From Desulfurococcaceae archaeon AG1 (GTDB lineage Archaea; Thermoproteota; Thermoprotei_A; Sulfolobales; AG1): a DNA stretch of 64,000 nucleotides. Both the position numbers and the translations under genes were made by a program. Location: the NCBI GenBank assembly GCA_003116855.1, contig BEWT01000001.1, positions 62,001 through 126,000 of the forward strand, written 5' to 3'. This document shows, piece by piece, positions 18,193 through 28,288 of this stretch; the first letter of the stretch is position 1; each line of letters starts with the position of its first letter. The notes beneath the pieces were generated by a model. That model had not been told where the DNA came from. It made no database searches and was given only the letters and a program-made list of their open reading frames with translations.

Positions 18193-19914
18193 GTGGTTTT
18201 GAAGAGCCAGAGCTTTTATTTTAATCATTCCGAGACAATATTATCTTTAGGTTTGGAGCACCTCTTGGGCGAGAGTAAGAGACCAATTATACATGTTAGG
18301 AGATGGCTTGGTGATGAGGAGTTCAGGGAGCTGCTGGAGATAGCTGATTATCTTGGTAGAAGCCCTTCAAGCGGTTCTCTATTCGCTATAAATCCTTCTA
18401 AGATCATTGAGAAGGGGTATGATGAGGAGTACGTTGGTGAGGTTGTGAAAAAAGCAAGCCCCGGCATATCTGAGAAAGAGCTTGAAGAGATCATAGGCTA
18501 TGTGAGGGAGAAGATCTCTGGATCTCATCCAAAGGCTATTCTTAGAAGCCAGGGGTCGAGGCTAGTTATAGAGCCCAGAGGCTTTCTGGGTAGCTATATT
18601 GAGGATATAAGGGGGCTTTTAAGGTATGATAGATCTGGTAAGGTTTTCGTAACATACCCAGCATATTATGTTAAGGTTAAGGAGCATCTGATCTCGAGGG
18701 GTGTGAGGGTTGAGGATAGAACAGGGTTCTCGATGGATAGATATCTCCCCATAAAGCCCTCAGTATCGGTAAAGCTAAGGGAGTATCAGGAGGAGGCTAT
18801 CTCGGCATGGGTTGCTAACAACTATAGAGGGATCGTATCCCTCCCCACAGGCTCTGGAAAGACCGTGGTCGGTGTTGCAGCGGTTGCTAGAAAACCTGTA
18901 TGGGTTCTTGTGGTAGCCTATACTAGAGAGCAGATGCTCCAGTGGAGGGATCATTTTATACGTATGGCCTCAATCCGGCCGGAGCATGTTGGGCTATACT
19001 ACTCTGATGAGAAGAGGATCGCACCGATAACCATAGCCACTTACCAGACAGCATTTAGGCATATAGATAAGCTATACCCCTACTTCCCAATGGTCATTAT
19101 AGACGAGGTACACCACCTACCAGCGGATAAGTTCAGGGCTATAGCCCTAGGCATGTTCTCACCATACAGGCTTGGCTTATCAGCAACAGTCACTAGAGAG
19201 GATGGGAGGCATGAGGAGCTCTTCCCACTAATGGGGGGTGTGGTTTATCACAAAAGCCCTCAGGAGCTCATAGAGGCGGGCTATCTATCCCCATACAGGA
19301 TAGAGGTTGTTAAAGTGGATCTAACACCTGAGGAGAAAAAGAAGTTTGAAGAACTTAGAAAGAAGTATAGAGAGCTGTCAAGGGGCATGGAGTTTGAGGA
19401 TCTGTTGAAGGCTGCGAAAAGCGGCGATCCTATGGCGGTCGAGGCTCTTAAGGTTAGGAGCGAGCTGAGACAGCTAATACATAACGCTAAGAGGAAGCTG
19501 GAGAAGGTGAAGGAGATCGTCTCTAGGGAGAAGGAGAAGGGATCTAAGATCCTGATTTTCACCCAATATATAGACCAAGCCGAGGAGATAGGGAAAGAGC
19601 TCAAAGCCCCCGTAGTTACTGGCGAGACTGAGAAGAAGATTAGGGAGAGGAATTTCCAGCTATTCAGGGAAGGTTTGGAGAGGGTTCTAGTGCTAACAAC
19701 TGTTGGTGATGAGGGTATAGATATACCCGACGCTAACGTGGGGATAATAGTAGCTGGTACAGGGTCTAAGAGGCAGTTTATCCAGAGGTTGGGAAGACTC
19801 CTAAGACCTAAGGAAGGTAAGGAGGCTGTTCTATACGAAATCGTGACTAGAGGAACTCCGGAGGAGTTCGAGTCTAGGAGGAGGAGAGAGGCGCTCGAGG
19901 ATAATTCTATATAG
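18193..19914 (+). CDS. xpb: XPB-type SF2 DNA helicase
   Basis: Archaeal XPB, a 3'-5' helicase/translocase implicated in repair and transcription. Motifs in order: LPTGSGKT (Walker A), the Q-like LREYQEEAI upstream, IIDEVHHLPADKF (DExH), LSATVTREDG (motif III), a thumb-like charged insert (EEKKKFEELRKKYRE), ILIFTQYIDQAEEIGKEL, TTVGDEGIDIPDANV (motif V) and FIQRLGRLLRP (motif VI). An RED-like motif is present as TREDG. The 573 residues include an extended N-terminal domain of about 190. The partner nuclease Bax1, often adjacent in archaea, is not here. The start is GTG at 18193, after AGAG; TTG at 18199 is also possible. Confidence 0.92.
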   Translation: MVLKSQSFYFNHSETILSLGLEHLLGESKRPIIHVRRWLGDEEFRELLEIADYLGRSPSSGSLFAINPSKIIEKGYDEEYVGEVVKKASPGISEKELEEIIGYVREKISGSHPKAILRSQGSRLVIEPRGFLGSYIEDIRGLLRYDRSGKVFVTYPAYYVKVKEHLISRGVRVEDRTGFSMDRYLPIKPSVSVKLREYQEEAISAWVANNYRGIVSLPTGSGKTVVGVAAVARKPVWVLVVAYTREQMLQWRDHFIRMASIRPEHVGLYYSDEKRIAPITIATYQTAFRHIDKLYPYFPMVIIDEVHHLPADKFRAIALGMFSPYRLGLSATVTREDGRHEELFPLMGGVVYHKSPQELIEAGYLSPYRIEVVKVDLTPEEKKKFEELRKKYRELSRGMEFEDLLKAAKSGDPMAVEALKVRSELRQLIHNAKRKLEKVKEIVSREKEKGSKILIFTQYIDQAEEIGKELKAPVVTGETEKKIRERNFQLFREGLERVLVLTTVGDEGIDIPDANVGIIVAGTGSKRQFIQRLGRLLRPKEGKEAVLYEIVTRGTPEEFESRRRREALEDNSI

Positions 19915-20118
19915 TTGAAAAATATTTACATAATACCGGGATTCTTTGCATTTAATTCAGTGGTATCTCTGAGGACGGAGGTTATTCGATATCCAGCAAT
20001 ATCCCGGACATTGTTATCGGGGGGTTGTCTGTTTGATGAAATATAAATACAAGTCCTGTTGGTTAATTCATATTAACCTTTAACCGCTATAAATATGAGA
20101 GAGTGGAGAAGTGGTAGC

Positions 20119-22404
20119 ATGAGCGGAGTTGAAAAGACACCTGGACCCGGATCACCGGATCCTCCTCCCGAGGGGAGCTCTGGGGAGGCTGGTAGCCAGG
20201 GTCCAGGTGTTAAGAGGAGGAAGGAGGCCTATCTAAGGGTTGCTGAGCTTAAGGTTAAGGATAATAGCAAGATCAAGGTTAAGATCGATATTAGTGTGAT
20301 GAAAGAGCTAGGGATAAACCCTGGAGAGGTAGTAGAGATCGAGGGGAGGAAGAAGACAGCAGCTATAGCGTGGCCTAGCTATGGTGAGGATGAGCCGGAT
20401 ATTATAAGGATGGACGCTGTTGTTAGAAAGAACGCTGGGATCTCGATCGGGGATAGGGTTATTATTAGGAGAGCCTCTCCCAAAAACGCACAGACAGTTA
20501 AGATCGGTCCTGCTCAGAGTAATGTTACATTCACAAGTATAGAGCCCAGCTTTGTTAACTATGTTAAGAAGAGGCTTGAGGAGACCCCTGTTGTTGAGGG
20601 CGATATAGTCTATGTCCCCCTGCTTGGACAGCCAATGCCCTTTGTAGTGATCCAGACGAGACCTCCTGGTGTTGTTATAATAACAAAGGATACAGTGCTA
20701 CAGATACTCGATAGACCTGTAAGCAATATTAAAGTTGCAAGGGTTACCTACGATGATATAGGTGGTTTAGGCAATATTATAGGGAAGGTGAGAGAGCTTG
20801 TTGAGCTACCCCTAAAGCACCCAGAGATCTTTAGAAGGCTTGGTATTGAGCCTCCTAAGGGTATTCTTCTCTACGGGCCTCCAGGTGTTGGTAAAACCCT
20901 CCTCGCAAAAGCCATAGCTAATGAGGCTAACGCCCACTTCATAGCTATAAATGGTCCAGAGATTATGAGCAAGTTCTATGGCGAGAGCGAGCAGAGGTTG
21001 AGAGAGATCTTCGAAGAGGCTCAGAAGAACGCACCAGCAATAATATTCATAGACGAGATAGACGCGATAGCCCCGAAGAGAGACGAGGTTATGGGCGAGG
21101 TTGAAAGGAGAGTTGTAGCACAGCTCCTAACACTTATGGATGGGCTTAAGGGTAGGGGTGATGTGATCGTTATTGGGGCTACTAATAGACCTCACGCCGT
21201 CGACCCAGCCCTAAGGAGGCCTGGTAGGTTTGATAGAGAGATAGAGATACCTCTTCCAGATAAGCAGGGTAGGTATGAGATACTCACAATACATACAAGG
21301 AACATGCCTCTAGCCGAGGACGTTGATCTCAGGAAGATTGCGGAGATAACTCACGGCTATACTGGAGCAGATCTAGCAGCACTTGTTAAAGAAGCAGCCC
21401 TCCACGCCCTGAGGAGATACCTGCCTAAGATAGATTGGCAGAGCGATACAATAGATCCAGAGATCCTCGAGTCCATGTATGTAACTCAGCAGGACTTCAT
21501 GCAGGCTTTCAAAGAAATAATACCCAGCGGCTTCAGAGAGGTCTATGTAGAGATCCCGGAGGTTAGGTGGAGTGATATAGGCGGGTTGGAGGATGTTAAG
21601 CAGGAGCTGAGAGAGGCTGTAGAATGGCCTCTAAAATACCCAGACGCTTTCAGAAGGCTTGGTATTGAGCCTCCTAAGGGTATTCTTCTCTACGGGCCTC
21701 CTGGTGTTGGTAAAACGCTATTAGCAAAGGCTGTTGCTACTGAGAGCGGTGCTAACTTCATATCGGTGAGAGGACCGGAGATCCTTAGCAAATGGGTTGG
21801 TGAGAGTGAGAAAGCTATAAGGGAGATCTTTAGGAAGGCAAGGATCTATGCTCCCACAGTGATCCTTTTCGATGAGATAGACTCTATAGTACCTCATAGA
21901 GGCTCTATCGATGAGGGGACAAGGGTTACTGAGAGGATTGTTAGCCAGCTATTAACAGAGATAGATGGTATTGAGAAGCTCAACAACGTCGTGGTTATAG
22001 GTGCTACTAACAGGCCTGATCTAATAGACCCAGCACTTCTCAGGCCTGGGAGGCTTGATAAGATTATATATGTCCCGCCGCCTGACTATAAATCAAGGCT
22101 GGAGATCCTTAAGGTTCATACTAGGAAGATGCCATTAGCAGAGGATGTAGATCTAGAGTATATAGCTAGATCCACCGAAGGCTATACAGGAGCAGATATC
22201 GCTGCAATGGTTAGGGAGGCTGCTCTCTATGCATTGAGAGAGGATCTATCAGCCTCTAGGGTTTATATGAGGCATTTCATGCATGCTATGTCTAAGATCA
22301 AGCCAACGCTATCTGACGACATGATCAGATTCTATGAGGGTTGGAGAGAGAGGTTTAAGCAGAGACTTCCAAAGCAGGTTATGACGCCACCGATATATGC
22401 TTAA
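20119..22404 (+). CDS. cdc48: CDC48/VCP-like AAA+ ATPase (first paralogue)
   Basis: Hexameric unfoldase that feeds substrates to the archaeal proteasome and remodels complexes. An N-terminal double-psi barrel domain (about residues 40-220) is followed by two AAA modules. Each has [13 protein letters not shown] (Walker A), a Walker B (FIDEID in D1, LFDEID in D2) and the SRH with GATNRP. The first residues are a Pro/Gly-rich tail. ATG at 20095 would extend the N terminus by eight residues, but it overlaps the TATA-like CTATAAATA at about 20084-20092, so ATG 20119 is preferred. It shares long identical DNA patches with the second paralogue at 45162. Confidence 0.94.
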   Translation: MSGVEKTPGPGSPDPPPEGSSGEAGSQGPGVKRRKEAYLRVAELKVKDNSKIKVKIDISVMKELGINPGEVVEIEGRKKTAAIAWPSYGEDEPDIIRMDAVVRKNAGISIGDRVIIRRASPKNAQTVKIGPAQSNVTFTSIEPSFVNYVKKRLEETPVVEGDIVYVPLLGQPMPFVVIQTRPPGVVIITKDTVLQILDRPVSNIKVARVTYDDIGGLGNIIGKVRELVELPLKHPEIFRRLGIEPPKGILLYGPPGVGKTLLAKAIANEANAHFIAINGPEIMSKFYGESEQRLREIFEEAQKNAPAIIFIDEIDAIAPKRDEVMGEVERRVVAQLLTLMDGLKGRGDVIVIGATNRPHAVDPALRRPGRFDREIEIPLPDKQGRYEILTIHTRNMPLAEDVDLRKIAEITHGYTGADLAALVKEAALHALRRYLPKIDWQSDTIDPEILESMYVTQQDFMQAFKEIIPSGFREVYVEIPEVRWSDIGGLEDVKQELREAVEWPLKYPDAFRRLGIEPPKGILLYGPPGVGKTLLAKAVATESGANFISVRGPEILSKWVGESEKAIREIFRKARIYAPTVILFDEIDSIVPHRGSIDEGTRVTERIVSQLLTEIDGIEKLNNVVVIGATNRPDLIDPALLRPGRLDKIIYVPPPDYKSRLEILKVHTRKMPLAEDVDLEYIARSTEGYTGADIAAMVREAALYALREDLSASRVYMRHFMHAMSKIKPTLSDDMIRFYEGWRERFKQRLPKQVMTPPIYA

Positions 22405-22461
22405 AAACCAACACACAGTTTATTGTTTAAGAAGTAATTAGACTCCAGGGTGGGGTCTTTG

Positions 22462-22704
22462 GTGTTCTCAAAACACCTTGCTGCTAGAAGGGCTATAGAG
22501 CTCCTGCTAGAGAGAGGAGGAGCGATGAAGGATAGAGAGCTGTATGAGCATTTGAGGAAAAGCTATGATATGTCTTACAAGGAGTTCATATCACTCCTGC
22601 TATACCTCGAGATAAATGGTTTCATCAACGTCGAAAGCATAGGCGAAGATACGAAGGCAGTTAACCTCAACTATAAAAGAGTAGGAACAGGGCTTGAGAA
22701 ATGA
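22462..22704 (+). CDS. Small winged-helix protein
   Basis: About 80 residues that fold as a single winged helix by pattern: AARRAIELLLERGGAMKDRELYEH is helix 1-2, SYKEFISLLLYLEINGFINVES is the recognition helix and wing. I do not recognise a named family. GTG at 22462 is preceded by GGTGGGGT (22448-22455); an upstream GTG at 22450 is also in frame. It follows the CDC48 gene by 57 bases on the same strand, so co-transcription is plausible, but a functional link is only inferred from that. Confidence 0.6.
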   Translation: MFSKHLAARRAIELLLERGGAMKDRELYEHLRKSYDMSYKEFISLLLYLEINGFINVESIGEDTKAVNLNYKRVGTGLEK

Positions 22705-23050
22705 GTCTCTAAAATCAAAGAGTTGTTGGATAACTATTGGTTTCTTAGATGCTGTACGATCCCTGTAAGCCATGAGCATGGGTCTTTGTAAGACTACTAA
22801 GGTTTAGCGGAATACCCAGGTTATACTGTTTATTAACTATGCAAGCTGTCCTCTGGATATAGGTTCTGGCTTTTAGGTCATTATAGATGATTCGCTATAT
22901 AGCTATGGGATTGTCTGGTGGTTATTGATAGATCTTTATGATCTGTTAATGCGTTGCTAGTAGGCATTCTATTCCTCTTTATCTATAAGATGCCGAAGAT
23001 CTAGAGGTAAGGATATATCTTAATTATAGTACAACACCCTGGTGTTTTGT
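22705..23050. other. Intergenic gap, nothing recognised except a TATA box
   Basis: I see no ORF, tRNA or convincing sRNA in this stretch. A TATA-like GGATATATCTTA (about 23010-23021) is correctly placed for the M14 peptidase gene, and GGTG at 23041-23044 is its Shine-Dalgarno. Confidence 0.5.
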
Positions 23051-25600
23051 TTGGTAACGAAACCTGAAGAGTTCTTCGGCTTCAAGATAGGCGAGGATAG
23101 AAAGCTTGCTAGATGGGATAGGATTGTTGAGTACTACTACAAGGTAGCTTCTGAGAGCAACAGGGTTAAGGTTATAGAGATGGGCAAGACGCCGGGGGGT
23201 AATAGCTTTATAGTTGCCTTCATATCATCGCCTGAGAATATGGAGAGGCTGGAGAGGATAAGGGAGATCTCATGCAAACTTGCCAACCCCGATAGACCCC
23301 TGGAAAGAGAGGAGCTTGAGAAGCTCGTTAGTGAGGGGAGGGCTGTTGTTGTTATAACCAACAGTATCCATGCTACAGAGGTTGGGGGTACACAGACTAG
23401 TATTGAGCTCCTCTATAGGCTAGCCTCTTCCAACGATGAAGAGACCCTCAAGATCCTTGAGAACGTTGTTGTAATACTCTTCCCATCCTTCAACCCTGAT
23501 GGGCAGGTTATGGTTGTTGATTACTATAATAAATACCTGGGGACAGAGTATGAGGGGACACCGCTACCATGGCTCTACCACACATACTGCGGGCATGATA
23601 ATAATAGAGACGCCTACATGCTCAACCTTGTCGAGAGCAGGTTCTTTGCAAAGATAGCCTACCACGATTGGTGCCCCCAGGTATATATAGATCACCACCA
23701 CATGGGTAGCTATGGAGCGAGGTTCTTCCTCTCACCAGAGATGGATCCGATATACCCAGACGTCGACCCAATAACCTGGAGGGAGACACAGTTCCTCGGA
23801 ACATATGCAGCCACAAGGCTTGAGATGGAGGGTATAAAGGGTGTCGAGACAGGAGCCCCCTTCACACCCGACTTTGTCTCGGCCTTCCAGACCATAGCTT
23901 ATTTCATGAACATAGTTGGGATCCTTACTGAATCTGCTTCAGCAAAGATAGCAACACCGATCTATATACATCCACACCAGCTAAGGGGTTATGGGAGGGG
24001 TAGGTTTGCTGATAGACCTTATATGAACTACCCGAACCCATGGCCAGGTGGGTGGTGGAGGCTTAGCGATATTGTTAGGCAGCAGCTCTTATCATCGATA
24101 GCCATCCTCTATGCAGTGGCAATCAATAGAGAGATGTTTCTGAGAAACGCTTATCTAAAGGCTTTGAGAAATATCGAGAGAGGTCTTAGAGAGCCTCCAT
24201 ATGGCTTCATAATACCAGAGGGAGGGCATGACCCCCTAACGACTCTGAAGCTTATAGATCTCTTGCTGAAACTAGGCGTGAAGATCTATAGGGTGCTCGA
24301 GCCAATTAAAGCCGGCTCTGTAATATATCCCGAGGGTAGCTATCTCGTCCCACTCTCACAGCCAAGGAGGCCTCTGGCTAAGAGGCTTCTTGAGAGATAC
24401 CTATACCCAGATATAGATGTCACGAGGGATAAGGATGGCAAGCCTGTGAGACCTTATGACATAGCTACAGATACCGTTGCTGACTTCATGGGCGTTACAG
24501 TTATAGAGGTTACAGAGCCCATCAGCGCTAAGATGGTCCAGGTATCATCGGTAGCCCCGCCAGCAGTGAGGCTTGAGAAGGCTCGGGGGTATGTTATAGA
24601 TCCAAGGCTTAATGACTCCTACAGAGTTGTTAACAGGCTCCTAGCAGCTGGTGTGAAGATCTGGAGGTTTAGGGATAGAATCGAGGCTGGCGGTGTGGAG
24701 ATACCTCCAGGTGCATTCTATGTCGAGGATTCTGGAAACACCTACGACCTCCTCTTAGAGGCTGCCTCACAGGTTGGTGTCCAGCCAATAGCTGTTAACA
24801 GGGATCTCCTCACAAGCTATCCAAACCACTATGAGGTAAAGATGCTGAGGATAGGTATTTATCAGAGATACTATGGAGGCAATATGGAGGAGGGCTGGAC
24901 TAGATATGTTCTCGACAACTATGGCTATCAATACACGATCATAAGGGATGATGTTATAAAGAGCGGAAAGCTGGGAGAGTATGTAGACACCATAATATTC
25001 CCCGACGACGCCCTCCCAATGATGACTGGCGAGAATATAGAGGAGGAGATGAGTAAGAGGTTAAAGAGACCATTCAAGCTCCCACCATATCCGCCGGAGT
25101 ATAGGAGTGGTTTTGGTAAGGAGGGGATCCAGAGGCTTAAGGAGTTTGTAGAGAGCGGTGGTGAGATAATAATGATGGGCGGTGCTGTGGAGCTTGCTTA
25201 CAAGGGCCTGGGTCTCGCGGTAAGAGATCTGACCGAGGAGATAACGGATACAAGGCAGTTCTTCTGCCCAGGATCTATGCTCAGAGCTATCGTGGATATA
25301 GAGCATCCACTAGGCTATGGCATGCCGAGGATAGCCTATATAATGCTTGTTGACAAACCCGTGCTAGAGGTCATACCATCCCATAACAACGAGGACTACG
25401 TATCTGTTGTAACCTATCCAGAGAGGGATATACTGAGGAGCGGGTGGCTCATAGGAGAGAATATCCTTAGCAGAAAGCCAGCACTTATAGAGGCTAGGGT
25501 TGGCAAGGGTAGGGCTCTGCTCTATGGCTTCAGACCCATATTCAGGGCCCAGACCCATGGTACGTTTAAGCTGTTCTTCAACGCGCTCTACACTAGATAG
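23051..25600 (+). CDS. M14-family zinc carboxypeptidase-like protein
   Basis: A large (about 849-residue) metallopeptidase-like protein. The M14 core is in the first 400 residues: TNSIHATEVGG supplies the HxxE zinc ligands, FPSFNPDGQVMV and HDNNRDAYMLN supply the substrate-binding Asn-Arg, and YIDHHHMGSYG supplies the third histidine. The rest is long and includes glutamine-amidotransferase-like beta-alpha segments such as KEFVESGGEIIMMGGAVELA near the C terminus. No signal peptide is visible, so it is probably cytoplasmic. The substrate is unknown. TTG at 23051 follows GGTG with a six-base spacer; GTG at 23042 is in frame but overlaps that site. Confidence 0.85.
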   Translation: MVTKPEEFFGFKIGEDRKLARWDRIVEYYYKVASESNRVKVIEMGKTPGGNSFIVAFISSPENMERLERIREISCKLANPDRPLEREELEKLVSEGRAVVVITNSIHATEVGGTQTSIELLYRLASSNDEETLKILENVVVILFPSFNPDGQVMVVDYYNKYLGTEYEGTPLPWLYHTYCGHDNNRDAYMLNLVESRFFAKIAYHDWCPQVYIDHHHMGSYGARFFLSPEMDPIYPDVDPITWRETQFLGTYAATRLEMEGIKGVETGAPFTPDFVSAFQTIAYFMNIVGILTESASAKIATPIYIHPHQLRGYGRGRFADRPYMNYPNPWPGGWWRLSDIVRQQLLSSIAILYAVAINREMFLRNAYLKALRNIERGLREPPYGFIIPEGGHDPLTTLKLIDLLLKLGVKIYRVLEPIKAGSVIYPEGSYLVPLSQPRRPLAKRLLERYLYPDIDVTRDKDGKPVRPYDIATDTVADFMGVTVIEVTEPISAKMVQVSSVAPPAVRLEKARGYVIDPRLNDSYRVVNRLLAAGVKIWRFRDRIEAGGVEIPPGAFYVEDSGNTYDLLLEAASQVGVQPIAVNRDLLTSYPNHYEVKMLRIGIYQRYYGGNMEEGWTRYVLDNYGYQYTIIRDDVIKSGKLGEYVDTIIFPDDALPMMTGENIEEEMSKRLKRPFKLPPYPPEYRSGFGKEGIQRLKEFVESGGEIIMMGGAVELAYKGLGLAVRDLTEEITDTRQFFCPGSMLRAIVDIEHPLGYGMPRIAYIMLVDKPVLEVIPSHNNEDYVSVVTYPERDILRSGWLIGENILSRKPALIEARVGKGRALLYGFRPIFRAQTHGTFKLFFNALYTR

Positions 25601-25671
25601 AAGGGCCTCGTGGTCTCGGTATCTTTATCTCCTTATCATGGTTTTTAAACCTGGCTTGGTACTATTGAATA

Positions 25672-26232
25672 TTATCTTCTCCCCTTCTGTCTCTCTATCT
25701 CGTTCTGGGCTTTTCTCCTCAGCTCCTCTTTAAGCTCTTTTGGCATCTCTATGATAGCCGTTGCCCCGCGCTCTTCGATCGGTAGTCCTGAACCCTCAGC
25801 CATGCCTTTCAAGATCTCTGCTATTATTGTTTTCTGCGCGTTTCCATCACCGATCCCTCCGGTGTTGACTATGGTTATCCTATCATCATGGGCGATCGCT
25901 ATTTTATGCATAAGTCCTAGATACTCTATTACTGAGTATACATCGCCTCCTATCTCTTTCATAGCCTCCCCCAGTCTCCTCCCATAAGCCCTGGGATCCT
26001 TGTTGACATTTATATCGGAAGGTACATAGCAGAAGTTAAACATCTCCAGAAGAACCTGGATCCTTTTCTCCTTAAGAGCCCTTGGAGCATAGTAACCAAG
26101 TCTCTCGAGCTCTATTGCTTCTGATAAAAGCTTCCTAAGATATGGTGACAAGCCCATGCCCCTCTTTCTCGTCACTTCTTTCAGCTTCTCCATAAGATCT
26201 CTATCAAGCCCAACGGTTCTCCTACTCGGCAA
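25672..26232 (-). CDS. Ribbon-helix-helix protein with C-terminal sensor-like domain (tandem paralogue 1)
   Basis: 186 residues, family not recognised. The N terminus RRTVGLDRDLMEKLKEVTRK followed by MGLSPYLRKLLSEAIEL reads as a ribbon-helix-helix DNA-binding unit. A linker and a compact alpha/beta domain follow, with DDRITIVNTGGIGDGNAQKT and ATAIIEMPKELKEELRRK. The same order, RHH then beta-alpha-beta, is seen in the next gene upstream, and the two overlap by 11 bases, so they look like diverged tandem duplicates. The start is TTG at 26232. Both run divergently from an Orc1/Cdc6 gene. A DNA-binding regulator or chromosome-organisation role is inferred. Confidence 0.75.
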   Translation of the reverse strand: MPSRRTVGLDRDLMEKLKEVTRKRGMGLSPYLRKLLSEAIELERLGYYAPRALKEKRIQVLLEMFNFCYVPSDINVNKDPRAYGRRLGEAMKEIGGDVYSVIEYLGLMHKIAIAHDDRITIVNTGGIGDGNAQKTIIAEILKGMAEGSGLPIEERGATAIIEMPKELKEELRRKAQNEIERQKGRR

Positions 26233-26806
26233 TGCTTATCACCATCGATATAACGCCGCTTGAGTTTGATATGCTCGATATACTACCCCCCATCGAGGCT
26301 ACTATGTTCTTCACAATAGTCTCTAGGATCGTTGAGAGTCTCTCTGAGGATATGTTGAGGGGTGGCGATACAACCAGCTTAAACTTTCCAGGGTTGTTCT
26401 CTATCCTGGTTATATGTATATCTATATTTGGTAACCATATCTGGAGCGCCACTTGGATGTCATCTATATTGGCTCCCCTCTTAGCCTTGGCAACAACACC
26501 ATACCATGCTGCTGCTTTACCAAGCTCCTCTACTATCTCTCTAAAATCGCTCTCAGGCATCGTCTCGAGGATCTTTTTTACAGTGCTTTGCGGGAGCATT
26601 ACACACCCTATCCTTCTGAGATCCTCTAGCGCGTCGAGCATGTGGATCGCTTCCAGGAGGTCTGGTCTGTACCTCATATAACCCACAACAGTGGCTAGGA
26701 TCTTTTCTACGAGATCTCTGACAGGCACACCGCTTCTCTCAGAGATCCTCATAGCCTCTCTCAATATGCTATCGGAAACCGGTACGAATCTCTTGGGGGT
26801 TGACAA
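26222..26806 (-). CDS. Ribbon-helix-helix protein with C-terminal sensor-like domain (tandem paralogue 2)
   Basis: About 194 residues. RFVPVSDSILREAMRISERS then GVPVRDLVEKILATVVG resembles a ribbon-helix-helix unit, and the last 70 residues (KFKLVVSPPLNISSERLSTI onward) resemble the last domain of paralogue 1 in predicted beta-alpha-beta layout. TTG at 26806 gives MSTPKRFVPVSD; TTG at 26824 is also open but lies closer to a TATA-like TTTTTAGG. This gene is promoter-proximal in the pair. The partner gene across the divergent promoter is Orc1/Cdc6. No named family is recognised. Confidence 0.7.
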   Translation of the reverse strand: MSTPKRFVPVSDSILREAMRISERSGVPVRDLVEKILATVVGYMRYRPDLLEAIHMLDALEDLRRIGCVMLPQSTVKKILETMPESDFREIVEELGKAAAWYGVVAKAKRGANIDDIQVALQIWLPNIDIHITRIENNPGKFKLVVSPPLNISSERLSTILETIVKNIVASMGGSISSISNSSGVISMVISIAE

Positions 26807-26842
26807 GGCTCCCTTTATAATCAAATATGCTGCCTAAAAACT

Positions 26843-26858
26843 CTTTTGTGAACAAAAG
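26843..26858. promoter_or_regulatory. Operator-like palindrome between RHH pair and Orc1/Cdc6 gene
   Basis: CTTTTGT and ACAAAAG form a perfect 7-bp inverted repeat with a two-base spacer (GA). It lies just upstream of the minus-strand RHH pair, overlapping where its promoter should be. Binding by one of the RHH proteins (autoregulation) is a reasonable guess. I found no convincing origin recognition box in 26859-27064. Confidence 0.5.
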
Positions 26859-27064
26859 TATACATGGATCTACCCGGGTATTCGTACTACTTCGAGGTGA
26901 CGCTCAACATCCACCCAGGATCTATTGGGATCACTATATTGCGAGCCTCGGTGCTTGTGGTATTACACAGCATATCGTGGATGAAAGTTTTGGTCACCCA
27001 TGTAGAATATATACCTCTACGCGATCCTCTATCAGGGGCTTCTCTGGAGAGTGCTAGAAGAATA

Positions 27065-28288
27065 ATGGAGGAGGCTTTTATAAAGCCTTCTGTGTTTAGG
27101 AGGAAAGAGGCTCTCTACCCTGAATATGTACCCCCAAGCCTACCCCATAGAGAGAATCAATTGAGAAGGCTCGCCGAGATCTTCAAACCCCTCATAGTCA
27201 ATCCAGGCGAGGCTAGTATAAAGGCCGTCGTTGTGGGCGGTGTTGGGACTGGGAAGACTGTTACTACTAGGGTTTTTGGCACAGAGCTCAGGTCTATAGC
27301 TAGGAGGAGGGGTATTGATGTTAGGTATGTTCATATAAACTGTCATAGGGATAGAACGCTCTATGAGGTTGTATCCGAGATTGCTAGGCAGGCTGATGTC
27401 CCAATATCCCAGAGGGGTTTCTCACCCCACGAGATCTTTGGTTATGTTCATCAATATATAGATAGGCAGAGATCGTTTCTCCTAATAGCCCTCGACGAGT
27501 TCGACTACTTTGTAGATGCTGCTGGGAGTGATGCTGTCTACTTCCTAATGAGGGTTTATGATGAGCATCCCGAGCTCACCAAGAGGATCAATTATATATT
27601 GATTATGAGGAGCCTCTCGGGTCTCTCTAAAGTGGATTCAGCGACATATAGCTATGTTACGAGATATATAGTTAGCTTCGAGCCATATAGATCTAGAGAG
27701 CTTAGGGATATACTGCGCCAGAGGAGGGATGAGGCCTTCCACCCAGGGACTGTTGGGGATGATGTTATAGGCTATATAGCGGATCTCGAGGGAAGCGATA
27801 AAGGCGGTTCTGGGAATGCTAGGGCCGCTATAGAAACCCTCCTTCTAGCCGGCGAAGCCGCGGATTCCGAAGGATCCCAGGTTGTTAGTGTTGAGCATGT
27901 TAGGAGGGCTAGGGGCTATGTAGCACCGGATGTTGTTACAATCTCAGATTCTCTACAATACCTAAGCCTCCACGAGCTCCTAGTCCTCAAGGCTCTTATA
28001 AGAAACCTCAGGAGATCCCAAGCACCGTATGTAACCATGGGTTCTGTTGAGAACGAGTATAGAGATATATGTAGGCTCTATGATGAGAAGCCTAGGAGGC
28101 ATACACAGCTATACGAGTATGTTGTTAATATGAGGAGAATGGGTATTGTTGAGGCCAAGCCTAGTGGTAAGGGTATGAGGGGGAGGACAACAATGATAGG
28201 GATCGGAGGCGCCCCCCTAGACCCGCTTGAGAAGAGGGTTGACGAGCTAATAAAGGTGAGGCTCGGTGGTAGGGGGCAGCGAGCTTGA
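27065..28288 (+). CDS. Orc1/Cdc6 family replication initiator (paralogue, ORC-2/3 like)
   Basis: AAA+ initiator related to Orc1 and Cdc6, about 407 residues. ESARRIMEEAFIKPSVFRRKE and PPSLPHRENQLRRLAEIF are the conserved N-terminal region; then GGVGTGKTVTTRVFG (Walker A), LLIALDEFDYFV (Walker B), sensor 1 LIMRSLSG and a C-terminal winged helix (LSLHELLVLKALIRNL onward). The frame is open from 26864, but the translation before SLESARR looks non-coding, and a TATA-like GAATATATA (27005-27013) suits a start at ATG 27065. Divergent from the RHH pair; a wHTH gene overlaps its 3' end. Confidence 0.88.
   Translation: MEEAFIKPSVFRRKEALYPEYVPPSLPHRENQLRRLAEIFKPLIVNPGEASIKAVVVGGVGTGKTVTTRVFGTELRSIARRRGIDVRYVHINCHRDRTLYEVVSEIARQADVPISQRGFSPHEIFGYVHQYIDRQRSFLLIALDEFDYFVDAAGSDAVYFLMRVYDEHPELTKRINYILIMRSLSGLSKVDSATYSYVTRYIVSFEPYRSRELRDILRQRRDEAFHPGTVGDDVIGYIADLEGSDKGGSGNARAAIETLLLAGEAADSEGSQVVSVEHVRRARGYVAPDVVTISDSLQYLSLHELLVLKALIRNLRRSQAPYVTMGSVENEYRDICRLYDEKPRRHTQLYEYVVNMRRMGIVEAKPSGKGMRGRTTMIGIGGAPLDPLEKRVDELIKVRLGGRGQRA

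Noticed and set aside
22860-22935. C/D box sRNA around ATAGATGATT
   Set aside because: The D and D' boxes do not match CTGA and the spacing is wrong.
26864-27064. Extension of the Orc1/Cdc6-like gene to a start at 26864
   Set aside because: The extra residues do not resemble the family, and a TATA-like element (27005) lies inside this stretch.
26825-27064. Replication origin with ORB elements beside Orc1/Cdc6
   Set aside because: No repeats resembling origin recognition boxes and no AT-rich unwinding element were found by eye; the same holds for 63323-63592.
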